Part shown: in pieces, positions 1 to 7,813 of the stretch
Layout of the letters: the number at the start of each line of letters is the position of its first letter
Position numbering within the stretch: the first letter of the stretch is position 1
NCBI GenBank assembly: GCA_030158725.1
Contig: JAOASJ010000043.1
Coordinates: 1 to 64,000, forward strand
DNA length: 64,000 bases
Direction: 5' to 3'
From: Bacteroidia bacterium
Lineage (GTDB): Bacteria; Bacteroidota; Bacteroidia; NS11-12g; UBA955
Made by a program: the position numbers and the translations under genes
Notes under the pieces: model-generated
What the model was told of the DNA's origin: nothing
The model's input: only the letters and a program-made list of their open reading frames with translations
Database searches by the model: none

Positions 1-554
1 ATGGCCAAACTGAAAAAGAAGATAAAATTGTAAAGCGCAGGGTTGTATTTATTGACGATGAAGTCCTGATGGTAATACACACTCATTAAAAGTAAAGCAG
101 CTAACAGCGCATCAAAATCGCCAGTCAGACTACCATGCAATTGTATAAAGCCTCCAGAGCTTGCTAAGATTAAAATGGATAAAGAAGCAAAATTTAAATT
201 CTCGGTTCTTTTATGGATAATCCATCCGCAGAATAAAACACAAAAGAATCCAGCAAGGGCAGAAGGGAAGCGAATGGCCAATTCGTTCATTCCAAATACA
301 GAAGCACTGATAACCTGCAACCAAATCATGAGTGGAGGTTTGGTGTTATAGTAATCCGGTTTGTATTCGTAAGTGGTGCTAAGAAAGTTCCCTGAATGGT
401 ACATTTCCGCAGCATTTACTGCTAAACGCGATTCATCCCATTGGATAATTGGGAGTTCGTTGAGGTGATAAAATTGCAAAATAACCACATACACAAGACA
501 TAAACTTAAGAAAGTATATTGCGTGTATTTGTGCTTAAAAAATGCGTGTATCAT
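1..554 (-). CDS. GT-C family glycosyltransferase (ArnT/PMT-like), C-terminus cut by window edge
   Basis: Only the first ~184 residues are present; the gene runs off the left edge. The translation starts MIHAFFKHKYTQYTF, has one membrane helix at about residues 12-30, then a periplasmic loop with 'QWDESRLAVNAAEMYHSGNF' and 'KPPLMIWLQ', followed by further hydrophobic segments. An acidic pair (DE) after the first helix plus a KPPL motif is the signature of ArnT/PMT-type polyprenyl-phosphate-sugar transferases (GT83/GT39), which move a lipid-linked sugar onto lipid A, protein or another acceptor at the periplasmic face. The acceptor cannot be told from this fragment. The ATG lies one base after the cphA stop, so the two are probably co-transcribed. 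Confidence 0.8.
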   Translation of the reverse strand, partial: MIHAFFKHKYTQYTFLSLCLVYVVILQFYHLNELPIIQWDESRLAVNAAEMYHSGNFLSTTYEYKPDYYNTKPPLMIWLQVISASVFGMNELAIRFPSALAGFFCVLFCGWIIHKRTENLNFASLSILILASSGGFIQLHGSLTGDFDALLAALLLMSVYYHQDFIVNKYNPALYNFIFFFSLA

Positions 555-555
555 T

Positions 556-3186
556 TTAATTCGTGCTACTAAAACCTTCTTCTTCAGAGGCTTTTAAATC
601 AATGATTTGTTCAAGGGCATCAGGAATTACATCGCTGCAAATAACAATAAAGGAGTCTTTTTCTGCATTTTTAATGGTGTAATCAATGGCCTCTTTTTCC
701 AAAGGAATAATGGTGATTTTTTTATTAGGATCAATGTTCTTAATTCCTTTCACCATCAGATTAATGATATAATCTTCTGTTCTTCCACGTAAGTTTCGGT
801 CTTGACGGATAATAACTTCATCAAAAATTCTTGCAGCTTCTTCTCCAAGAGATATGGTGTCTTCGTCGCGTCTATCGCCAACCCCCGCAATAATTCCTAT
901 CTTCTTACTTGCTTCCGTTTTGGCCAAGAATTTACCTATAGCCATTAAACCTGCGGTGTTGTGCGCATAGTCGACCATCACTGTGAAGTTTCTGAAATTA
1001 AACATATTCATTCTTCCCGGTGTTTGGGCTGGAGAAGGAATAAAGGTTTGTAATGAAGCACGAATATCTTCGATTTTAAAGTTTCTAATGAAAGCAGCTA
1101 ATATAACTGGCAATGCATTGGCAATGTTAAATTCTGCGCGGCCTCCAAAAGTCATAGGGACTTTGCTAACCTTTTCAACTCGGATTTTCCAATTGCCTTT
1201 CATAATAGTTAGGAAGCCATTTTCATACACCGCCGCCAATCCGCCTGTTGCACAATGGTCGATAATTCGTTGATTGGTTTCATCCATACTAAACAAGGCC
1301 AGTTTACAAGAAATATTGTCTTTCATCTTGTAAACCAAATCATCATCTGCATTTAAAATGGCATAGCCTTCAGGGAAAACAGACTCGGCTACAACCGATT
1401 TAACTCTAGCCAATTGTTCAAGGGTATCTATACCTTGTAAACCTAAATGGTCAGCAGCAATATTGGTGATTATAGCAATGTCGCAGTTGTGAAAACCTAA
1501 ACCAGCTCTTAGAATTCCGCCTCTTGCGCATTCTAATACCGCAAAGTCTACTGTTGGGTCTTTCAAAACAAACTCAGCTGAAATAGGTCCTGTACAATCG
1601 CCTTTCATCATCATTTCGTTTTGGATGTAAACACCATCTGTTGTGGTGTATCCAACTTTATGACCTTGTTGTTTGCAAAGATGGGCCATTAAGCGGGTAG
1701 TGGTAGTTTTACCATTGGTTCCAGATACTGCAATAATTGGAATCCGTGCAGATGTTCCAGGAGGGTAGAGCATGTCAATTACCGGTTCAGCTACATTTCG
1801 AGCAATACCTTCAGTAGGTTCAAGGTGCATTCTAAATCCAGGTGCGGCGTTAACTTCCAAAATTGCACCACCGTTTTCCGTTATTGGAATACTTAAATCA
1901 GGTGCCATAATGTCGATACCACATATATCCAATCCTATAATTCGAGCGATACGTTCACACATGAACACATTGCTTGGATGTACATAATCTGTAATGTCTT
2001 CAGCGGTTCCACCCGTACTAATATTGGCTGTTGGTTTCAATAAAAGTTCATAGTCCTTAACTAAAACAGTATCCAAGGTATAACCTTTGTCATCTAATAT
2101 TTGTTGGGTGAATTTATCTACTTTAATTGAGGTTAGAACTTTCTCGTGACCATATCCGCGGCGTGGGTCTGAGTTAACAATATCTATAAGTTCTTGTATG
2201 GTATGTTTGCCATCGCCAACTACTGATGCAGGTGTTCTTTTAGCTGCTGCAACAAATTTGTAATTGATGACCAAAATACGGTGGTCGTATCCGGTAATGA
2301 ATTTTTCAACTATAACGGAACGTGAATACACTTTCGCTGCTTCATATCCCATCAAAAGTTCATCCCAGTTTTTAAGATCTGTAGTTGCGCCCTTTCCGTG
2401 GTTGCCATTAATTGGTTTGGTTACCAATGGATATCCAATGCGGTTTGCAGCGGCTTCTAAATCTTCTAAGTCAACACAAATACGGCCTTTTGGAACGGGA
2501 ATTTGCGCCGATTCTAAAAGCAGTTTGGTGTCTTCTTTATCACAGGCAATTTCAACTGCAATACTGCTGGTTGAACTGGCAACTGTAGCTTGAATTCTTT
2601 TTTGGTTGATGCCATAACCCAATTGGACCAAAGAGCGGCCATTTAAACGGATAAACGGAATATTTCTTTTGATGGCTTCTTCAACGATACTGCCGGTACT
2701 AGGGCCCAAACGTTCTTCTTCTCTTATTTCACGAAGCTTTTGAATATCGTCTTCAACATGGTAGGGTCTGCCATCGATTAACGCCTCTGCAATTGCAACT
2801 GAGGCTTTGGCTGCAAATATTCCAGCTTTAGCTTCCCAGTAATTAAATACAACATTATAAACGCCTTTTGCAGAAGTCTGGCGGGTTCTTCCAAAACCGC
2901 AATTCATGCCCGCAAGGGTTTGTATTTCTAATGCAATGTGTTCAATAACATGTCCCATCCATGTGCCTTCTTCAACCCTTTGGAAAAAACCACCCGGTAC
3001 TCCTGGACTACAACGGTGAGATTGCATGGTAGGGAAAAGCGTTTTTAGGCGCTCTAAAAAACCATCTATGCTGTTGGTCGGACGTTCTTCCATGTCTTCC
3101 AAATCAAGGCGCATTACAATTAATTTATGTCTTCTAATGCTCCAGTAATTTGGGCCATTCATTGGCTTTATATCAATAATCTTCAT
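556..3186 (-). CDS. cphA: Cyanophycin synthetase
   Basis: 876 residues, the usual CphA length. CphA polymerises aspartate and arginine, using ATP, into the cytoplasmic nitrogen store cyanophycin (multi-L-arginyl-poly-L-aspartate). The N-terminal third has the CphA-specific block with 'GGFFQRVEEGTWMGHVIEHI'. A central ATP-grasp domain has 'KPINGNHGKGATTDL', and the C-terminal half is a Mur-ligase-like domain with the P-loop 'SGTNGKTTTTR' near residue 490 and 'DYAHNTAG' further on. All three parts are intact. No cyanophycinase or isoaspartyl dipeptidase gene is in the window, so degradation must be encoded elsewhere. A Mur ligase identity is excluded by the fused ATP-grasp domain. The glycosyltransferase fragment follows after one base. 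Confidence 0.95.
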   Translation of the reverse strand: MKIIDIKPMNGPNYWSIRRHKLIVMRLDLEDMEERPTNSIDGFLERLKTLFPTMQSHRCSPGVPGGFFQRVEEGTWMGHVIEHIALEIQTLAGMNCGFGRTRQTSAKGVYNVVFNYWEAKAGIFAAKASVAIAEALIDGRPYHVEDDIQKLREIREEERLGPSTGSIVEEAIKRNIPFIRLNGRSLVQLGYGINQKRIQATVASSTSSIAVEIACDKEDTKLLLESAQIPVPKGRICVDLEDLEAAANRIGYPLVTKPINGNHGKGATTDLKNWDELLMGYEAAKVYSRSVIVEKFITGYDHRILVINYKFVAAAKRTPASVVGDGKHTIQELIDIVNSDPRRGYGHEKVLTSIKVDKFTQQILDDKGYTLDTVLVKDYELLLKPTANISTGGTAEDITDYVHPSNVFMCERIARIIGLDICGIDIMAPDLSIPITENGGAILEVNAAPGFRMHLEPTEGIARNVAEPVIDMLYPPGTSARIPIIAVSGTNGKTTTTRLMAHLCKQQGHKVGYTTTDGVYIQNEMMMKGDCTGPISAEFVLKDPTVDFAVLECARGGILRAGLGFHNCDIAIITNIAADHLGLQGIDTLEQLARVKSVVAESVFPEGYAILNADDDLVYKMKDNISCKLALFSMDETNQRIIDHCATGGLAAVYENGFLTIMKGNWKIRVEKVSKVPMTFGGRAEFNIANALPVILAAFIRNFKIEDIRASLQTFIPSPAQTPGRMNMFNFRNFTVMVDYAHNTAGLMAIGKFLAKTEASKKIGIIAGVGDRRDEDTISLGEEAARIFDEVIIRQDRNLRGRTEDYIINLMVKGIKNIDPNKKITIIPLEKEAIDYTIKNAEKDSFIVICSDVIPDALEQIIDLKASEEEGFSSTN

Positions 3187-3291
3187 AGTGGTTTAATAAA
3201 TTGTGCTTATTGTCTGCAATAAAGTATAGAAAACCCATATAAACAAATTTTCAATCACTTTAAAAAAAACAAAATAAATACGAAAGTCGGA

Positions 3292-5049
3292 TTACAATTT
3301 AACCCGTTTTATCTCAATTTCTTCAAGGTTTAAATCGGTTTTAGCCTTGTTGTTTACAGACTCTAGACTGATGTTTAACAATGGTTTATTTATCGATTTG
3401 CTTACATGGAATTGATAAATGAACGTCTGTTCCTTATTGGCTAAAACCATCTTGCGCCTAAGCAATAAGTTCAGTAATTCTATGTATTCACCGTTGTCAT
3501 TGATTAGAATTCTAAGATAGGAATCATTTATTTCATCAAACATTGTCCCTTTTAACTTCAAATTAAACAAAAGTGTAGAGTCGTTTGCCTCTAGTTCTGG
3601 TAATTGAATTTGAAATTTATCTTCTGATTTTTCTATATCAATGCTTAGTTTCTTTTGTATTGGAACGGTCTTCATGGGTGCTACTTTATCGAAGCTGCTA
3701 AAATCCCAAAACGGCGAAGTTGCATATTTATATGCCTCGTGGGTTTTCAAGAAGACCATCTGAAATCTTTCTTTGTCCATTTCACACCAATTGATGATGT
3801 TTTCAAAAAATTGATGTTGAACAATTAAGTTGTATTTAATTCCAATAGCGGTAAAAACCAGTAAAATGATTTTTGCCCCATTGGTTTTTATAAATGAATT
3901 CACAGAATAGGCGAAGGCTATAAACAAGGGGCCATAAAATTCTGTAATTGGTCGGCAACCAACGGTGCATCCATAATGCAAATAATACCAAGAAGACAAT
4001 AAGTATAGTAAGCCAAAACTGAATACGAACATCCATAGGCCTTGCCTAAATTGCTTTTTTATAAATAAGAAAAGAAGGCTGATAACCAAGGCTATGAAAG
4101 GCACTGGCGTGTATAGGGCCCAACCGCAATTGTAACCAAATACCAATTCGAATAATTGAGGATGAGCGAGGTTTAAACTTTCGTTGCCATAAGGATAAAC
4201 ATACCAAAGGCCCGTTTGCCAATGCCAAATTATCGATTGAAGAGAAAGTATGATGAACGCTGAAAAGATTGCAAGTGCTGTTAATCTTAAATAAGATTTA
4301 TGGAACAATTGTATGAATGGTTTTAGACCAAAAATAATAGGAATAAATAAAACAGAAATTCCATTAAGCGGCCTGATGATTACGATTAACCCAAAAAACA
4401 ATCCGCACATTATTGCAGATTGAAGGTTTAATTTATTTTTAAAAATATACGCTGCACGAATAAAGAAAATAAGGGCAAAAAATGAATAGACATGGCTGTA
4501 TGCAATGTCATAGCTTGCATACGCGAGTAGGTTGCTGCCAAATAGACTAAGGCTGACAGCAGCTGCAGTGAGTAGGGGGTGGATTTTTAATCTTTTTAAT
4601 AAATCTATCATTCCCCAAATGCCCAATAAAAGGTAGAAGGCCGCAGAAATTAATATGGCGAAATGGTTGCTTTTTTGAAATCCTGTTTCACTTTTTTTGT
4701 CCTCAAATAATATAGAATTAATTAGATAAAAAGGACTTTGTAAAACCGCTACTCCTGAATAGTATTTACAAACTTTCTCGCCGTTTTCAATGGTATTAAT
4801 TACTGGTGGAATATAGCTTTTATAGACCTCTGATTTTCTTAAGACCGTATCTAAGAATTCAAAATTAGGGTCGTGGTATTGAAAAAAGGCAGGAAGTATA
4901 ATGTAGTATCCGAAAGCATCTTCGTTAATTACTTTGTCAAAACGATTGTAATTATTGCCAACTTCGTAAACTTGTAAACCATAGATAAACGAAAAAATTA
5001 CAAAAAATATAGATAAGAAATGTTGCTTAAGGAAAGCGACTACTTTCAT
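3292..5049 (-). CDS. Polytopic membrane protein, GT-C glycosyltransferase-like
   Basis: 585 residues. The first ~430 hold around ten to twelve hydrophobic helices, the last ~150 form a soluble domain of mainly beta-type sequence. After the first helix the loop has 'NEDAFGYYIILPAFFQYHDP', which resembles the acidic first periplasmic loop of GT-C enzymes (PMT/GT87 type), and 'RPLNG' appears between later helices. This suggests transfer of a lipid-linked sugar outside the cytoplasmic membrane, but no family-defining motif is certain and I infer the function only from topology. It lies 11 bases after the M43 protease gene on the same strand, third in a run with the enoyl-CoA hydratase. A ~100-base gap without visible signals separates it from cphA. 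Confidence 0.6.
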   Translation of the reverse strand: MKVVAFLKQHFLSIFFVIFSFIYGLQVYEVGNNYNRFDKVINEDAFGYYIILPAFFQYHDPNFEFLDTVLRKSEVYKSYIPPVINTIENGEKVCKYYSGVAVLQSPFYLINSILFEDKKSETGFQKSNHFAILISAAFYLLLGIWGMIDLLKRLKIHPLLTAAAVSLSLFGSNLLAYASYDIAYSHVYSFFALIFFIRAAYIFKNKLNLQSAIMCGLFFGLIVIIRPLNGISVLFIPIIFGLKPFIQLFHKSYLRLTALAIFSAFIILSLQSIIWHWQTGLWYVYPYGNESLNLAHPQLFELVFGYNCGWALYTPVPFIALVISLLFLFIKKQFRQGLWMFVFSFGLLYLLSSWYYLHYGCTVGCRPITEFYGPLFIAFAYSVNSFIKTNGAKIILLVFTAIGIKYNLIVQHQFFENIINWCEMDKERFQMVFLKTHEAYKYATSPFWDFSSFDKVAPMKTVPIQKKLSIDIEKSEDKFQIQLPELEANDSTLLFNLKLKGTMFDEINDSYLRILINDNGEYIELLNLLLRRKMVLANKEQTFIYQFHVSKSINKPLLNISLESVNNKAKTDLNLEEIEIKRVKL

Positions 5050-5060
5050 GGTTTAACGAA

Positions 5061-6410
5061 CTACAAAATTAGCAGCTTTTCACGGTAGACAATTTTGCCT
5101 TCTGAGTTGCGAACAACAATGAAGTAAATGGCTTGAGCAAGTCCTGAGGTTTCAATACTATGAACTTTGTTTGCCATCAATGAACGTTGGTAAACTTCTT
5201 TACCGGTAGCATCTATGATTGAGGTCGCAAAATATTCGTTGTTTTGACCAGATATTTGAACATTGAAATTATTGCCTTCTTGTAGAGGATTAGGGTAGAT
5301 TTTAAAACCACTTACAGGCGCAGCAGGTTCAGCAATGGTATCGTATTTTATAATTCTATATGGTAGCCCTGTTCTTAATTTATTTAAAACAAAACGCATC
5401 ATAAATGCTTGTTGTTGGGTGTACATACCCGCACATCCATCAAGCGCATAGTCCATATAGTTTTCTGTTTGGTCGGGTTTGTCGTTGCTTGCATCAGTGC
5501 ATGAATTTTGTCCCATGCAAGTTGCATTTTGTGCTTTGCAATTTGGGGTGTCAAATATGCCATCATCTACGGTACAACCGGTTGTGTTGTTGCCATCGCC
5601 CCAAACATGTCTTAGACCAAGGTAATGTCCAACTTCGTGAATGGCAGATTTTCCTTCGTTGTATTTTACAGGTGCCAAAGGGTTGCTTCTGCCAACAATT
5701 TTGTAGTGCAAAACCACGCCAGACTCCATACTATTTGTGTCTTTAGTAGCTCCTGTTCCATTCCAATTAGGGGCATTGGTAGGAGGGGTAGCAAATCCAT
5801 AAACGATTCCAATATAATTTGGAAACTCCATGTTGCAAATCCAGAAATTCAAATAAGAGGTTGGGTCCCAAGCGTCTTTACCACCATTGGCGCTGTATTT
5901 CATATTGGTGGTATAGGTGCCAAATTGATTTGCAGCGAAAGTTGTTTTATTGGTATAGGTTCTTGTAATACCTGATGTGGCATTGCCCTGAGGGTCTGTG
6001 GTAGCCAATACAAATTGGATTTTCACATCTGCTGCAATAGGCTTGAAAATAGCACGTATTCTTGAGGTGTCTTTGTTGCGCTTTCTGAATGCGTTGTTAA
6101 GTTCTCTTAATTGGCTGTATATGCAAGTGTCATTTAGGTTTTCAGCAGTTTTGTTGTACAAAACATGAAACACTACTGGAATTTCAAAATATAAAGTATC
6201 GGCTTCAATTCTTCTCTTGGCGGTGCTCAGGGAATTGAACTCTTGCATGGCCTGTTCGAAAAGCGCATTTTGATAAATTAAATAATTAGGTTGTCTTTTA
6301 ACGACACGTTCTAATTCGGTTTTATAACCGCAGATTTCTTGCACATTGTTTTGTGCGTTTGAATGAGAAACAAAAATTAATAGGCTAAAAAATAATACAA
6401 TAGATTTCAT
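5061..6410 (-). CDS. Secreted M43 (pappalysin/cytophagalysin) zinc metalloprotease with T9SS type A sorting domain
   Basis: 449 residues. The N-terminus MKSIVLFFSLLIFVSHSNAQ is a signal peptide. The zinc site 'HEVGHYLGLRHVWGD' (about residues 255-270) is the extended HExxHxxGxxH motif of metzincins, and the downstream 'ENYMDYALDGCAGMYT' contains the Met-turn (NYMDY) and a cysteine typical of M43B cytophagalysins. The last ~80 residues, from 'GFKIYPNPLQEGNNF', are a T9SS type A sorting domain, so the enzyme should be exported through the outer membrane and either anchored or released. Function: hydrolysis of extracellular protein. It starts one base after the enoyl-CoA hydratase stop, which suggests co-transcription with an unrelated metabolic gene. 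Confidence 0.92.
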   Translation of the reverse strand: MKSIVLFFSLLIFVSHSNAQNNVQEICGYKTELERVVKRQPNYLIYQNALFEQAMQEFNSLSTAKRRIEADTLYFEIPVVFHVLYNKTAENLNDTCIYSQLRELNNAFRKRNKDTSRIRAIFKPIAADVKIQFVLATTDPQGNATSGITRTYTNKTTFAANQFGTYTTNMKYSANGGKDAWDPTSYLNFWICNMEFPNYIGIVYGFATPPTNAPNWNGTGATKDTNSMESGVVLHYKIVGRSNPLAPVKYNEGKSAIHEVGHYLGLRHVWGDGNNTTGCTVDDGIFDTPNCKAQNATCMGQNSCTDASNDKPDQTENYMDYALDGCAGMYTQQQAFMMRFVLNKLRTGLPYRIIKYDTIAEPAAPVSGFKIYPNPLQEGNNFNVQISGQNNEYFATSIIDATGKEVYQRSLMANKVHSIETSGLAQAIYFIVVRNSEGKIVYREKLLIL

Positions 6411-6411
6411 C

Positions 6412-7194
6412 TTATTTACCGGTAAAGTTTGGTTTGCGTTTTTCGTTAAATGCAGCTACACCTTCTTTGTTGTCTGAGCTACTTCCAGCAATTTCTTGGC
6501 TAAAGGTTTCTGTTTCCAACATGGTTTCAAGGCTGCTGTTGAACGATTTGTTGAGCATTTTTTTCATCAAACCAATGGCTTTTGTTGGTGCATTGGCATA
6601 ATATTCTGCAACAATTCTGGTTTCTTCATCAAGCTGTTCTGCAGGAACACAGCGGTTAACCATTCCCCATTCAAAAGCTTGTTTTGCACTTATTTTACTT
6701 CCCATTGTGCTCATTTCAAAAGCCCTTGCACTACCAACCAATCTAGGTAAGAAGAACGATGAGCCACTGTCTAAAACCAAGCCAACATTAATGAATACTT
6801 CGATTAAACTCGCGTTTTCAGAAGCGATGATAAAATCTGATGCCAAGGCTAATGAACAGCCAGCTCCTGCAGCAACACCATTCAATCTACAAATGATTGG
6901 CTTTGGCATATTGCGCATTTCGCGGATTATAGGGTTGTAACGTTTGTTTAAAGAGTCTATAAAAGATCTTTTTTCTGCTCCTGCTATGGCTTTAAGGTCT
7001 TGCCCACTGCAAAATGCTTTGCCAGCACCGGTTAATACAACAACTCTAGTTTCCTCATCTTTACGCGCTGCTTTTAAAGCATCTTGAAGTTCAAAACTTT
7101 GTTCGTCGTTAAATGCATTGAAAACGTCAGGTCTGTTTAAGGTTATCGTTGTGATGCTGCCTTGTTTGTCGAAAAGTAAGCTGTTGTAGGCCAT
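6412..7194 (-). CDS. Enoyl-CoA hydratase/isomerase family protein (PaaG/PaaB-like)
   Basis: 260 residues, standard crotonase length. 'LTGAGKAFCSGQDLKAI' forms the first oxyanion-hole segment and 'NGVAAGAGCSLALASDF' the second, with 'GMVNRCVP' near residue 180. These enzymes hydrate or isomerise enoyl-CoA esters in the cytoplasm. The overall pattern resembles 2-(1,2-epoxyphenyl)acetyl-CoA isomerase (PaaG), and an aspartate-type catalytic position (LDSGSSFFLPRLVG) fits that group better than fatty-acid hydratases with two glutamates. No other phenylacetate gene is present, so the substrate is open. It is the first gene of a tight three-gene run with the M43 protease. A possible -7 element lies just upstream at 7203-7210. 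Confidence 0.88.
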   Translation of the reverse strand: MAYNSLLFDKQGSITTITLNRPDVFNAFNDEQSFELQDALKAARKDEETRVVVLTGAGKAFCSGQDLKAIAGAEKRSFIDSLNKRYNPIIREMRNMPKPIICRLNGVAAGAGCSLALASDFIIASENASLIEVFINVGLVLDSGSSFFLPRLVGSARAFEMSTMGSKISAKQAFEWGMVNRCVPAEQLDEETRIVAEYYANAPTKAIGLMKKMLNKSFNSSLETMLETETFSQEIAGSSSDNKEGVAAFNEKRKPNFTGK

Positions 7195-7202
7195 ATAAAC
7201 GA

Positions 7203-7210
7203 CAAATGTA
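7203..7210 (-). promoter_or_regulatory. Candidate -7 element before enoyl-CoA hydratase gene
   Basis: Minus strand reads TACATTTG, an exact TAnnTTTG match to the Bacteroidota housekeeping -7 element, 9 bases before the ATG. No TTG is seen at the expected -33 position and the leader would be nearly absent, so this is weak. Confidence 0.3.
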
Positions 7211-7259
7211 AATTATTTTTAATACATAAAAAAGAACAGCCAATGAAAATCAAGGTCTT

Positions 7260-7283
7260 AAAAAAGTGGATTAAAAAATCCAG
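7260..7283 (-). terminator. Candidate intrinsic terminator after the TIR-like gene
   Basis: On the minus strand TGGATT, a four-T loop and AATCCA form a 6-bp stem followed by CTTTTTT. It lies just past the stop of the TIR-like gene. The stem is short and AT-rich. Confidence 0.5.
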
Positions 7284-7289
7284 TATTTT

Positions 7290-7694
7290 TTAGGCGAAAG
7301 TACGAATGGCATCGCTGATTTTTTTGCCATTCCATTTAACAATAATGTCAGCGTGTTCGTTCAACATTGGCATGGTGCGTGCGCTCAACCAAGGTTCAAT
7401 TACTATAATAGGTTTTTTATTGGATTTAGCCAATTCTACTTCCTTTTGTGTCCAATAATTTTGCGCCTCATGTGTGCCCGCTAGAACCAAAACACAATCA
7501 CTTTTTTTGATGGCTTGATCAATGTGTTTTAAATACTCTTTTTCACTAGTTCCTGCTGCTTCAGGATTCAAAGGATGCGCTTCTATGAAATTGTGTTTTA
7601 GGTTTGCTTTTTCAAAAAACTTAATCTTTTTCTTACATGCTTCTAAATTGAAAGTCCATGAATGGCTGATAAAAAGATTGTAGGTTTTATGCAT
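7290..7694 (-). CDS. Stand-alone ThsB-like TIR (MTH538 / DUF1863) protein
   Basis: 134 residues, a single compact domain with no membrane segment. It begins with 'YNLFISHSW', the first beta strand and A-box of the MTH538-type TIR-like fold (PF08937, DUF1863), continues with 'SDCVLVLAGTHEAQNYWTQK' and 'EVELAKSNKKPIIVIEP', and ends after 'NEHADIIVKWNG'. In Thoeris anti-phage defence the ThsB protein has this fold and uses NAD+ to make a cyclic ADP-ribose signal; the glutamate in 'YWTQKEVELA' is at the position expected of the catalytic residue. Here no ThsA-like effector is adjacent. The gene has its own -7 element and terminator, so it appears monocistronic. Role in defence is inference. Confidence 0.8.
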   Translation of the reverse strand: MHKTYNLFISHSWTFNLEACKKKIKFFEKANLKHNFIEAHPLNPEAAGTSEKEYLKHIDQAIKKSDCVLVLAGTHEAQNYWTQKEVELAKSNKKPIIVIEPWLSARTMPMLNEHADIIVKWNGKKISDAIRTFA

Positions 7695-7711
7695 AATGTT
7701 TTAGATTGCCG

Positions 7712-7719
7712 CAAATCTA
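7712..7719 (-). promoter_or_regulatory. -7 promoter element of the TIR-like gene
   Basis: Minus strand reads TAGATTTG, an exact TAnnTTTG element, 17 bases before the ATG at 7694. A TTG lies 15 bases upstream, shorter than the usual ~19, inside a T-rich stretch. Confidence 0.5.
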
Positions 7720-7759
7720 TAGGTCAAAAAGCAACAAAAAAAATAATTTTTATCATAAA

Positions 7760-7798
7760 TTAAAATGCTAGAAGTGTTTTAAACTTCCAGCACTTTAA
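7760..7798 (-). terminator. Intrinsic terminator after the sigma/anchored-barrel operon
   Basis: Inverted arms at 7760-7775 and 7783-7798 pair over about 16 bp with G-T wobbles around a 7-base loop. On the minus strand the stem ends in TTTTAATTT, 16 bases beyond the stop at 7814. Confidence 0.7.
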
Positions 7799-7813
7799 TC
7801 TTTTGATTAGTTG

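Noticed and set aside
983-1273. 96-codon plus-strand ORF inside cphA
   Set aside because: It lies wholly opposite the conserved Mur-ligase part of cphA and shows no recognisable protein pattern; an antisense shadow.
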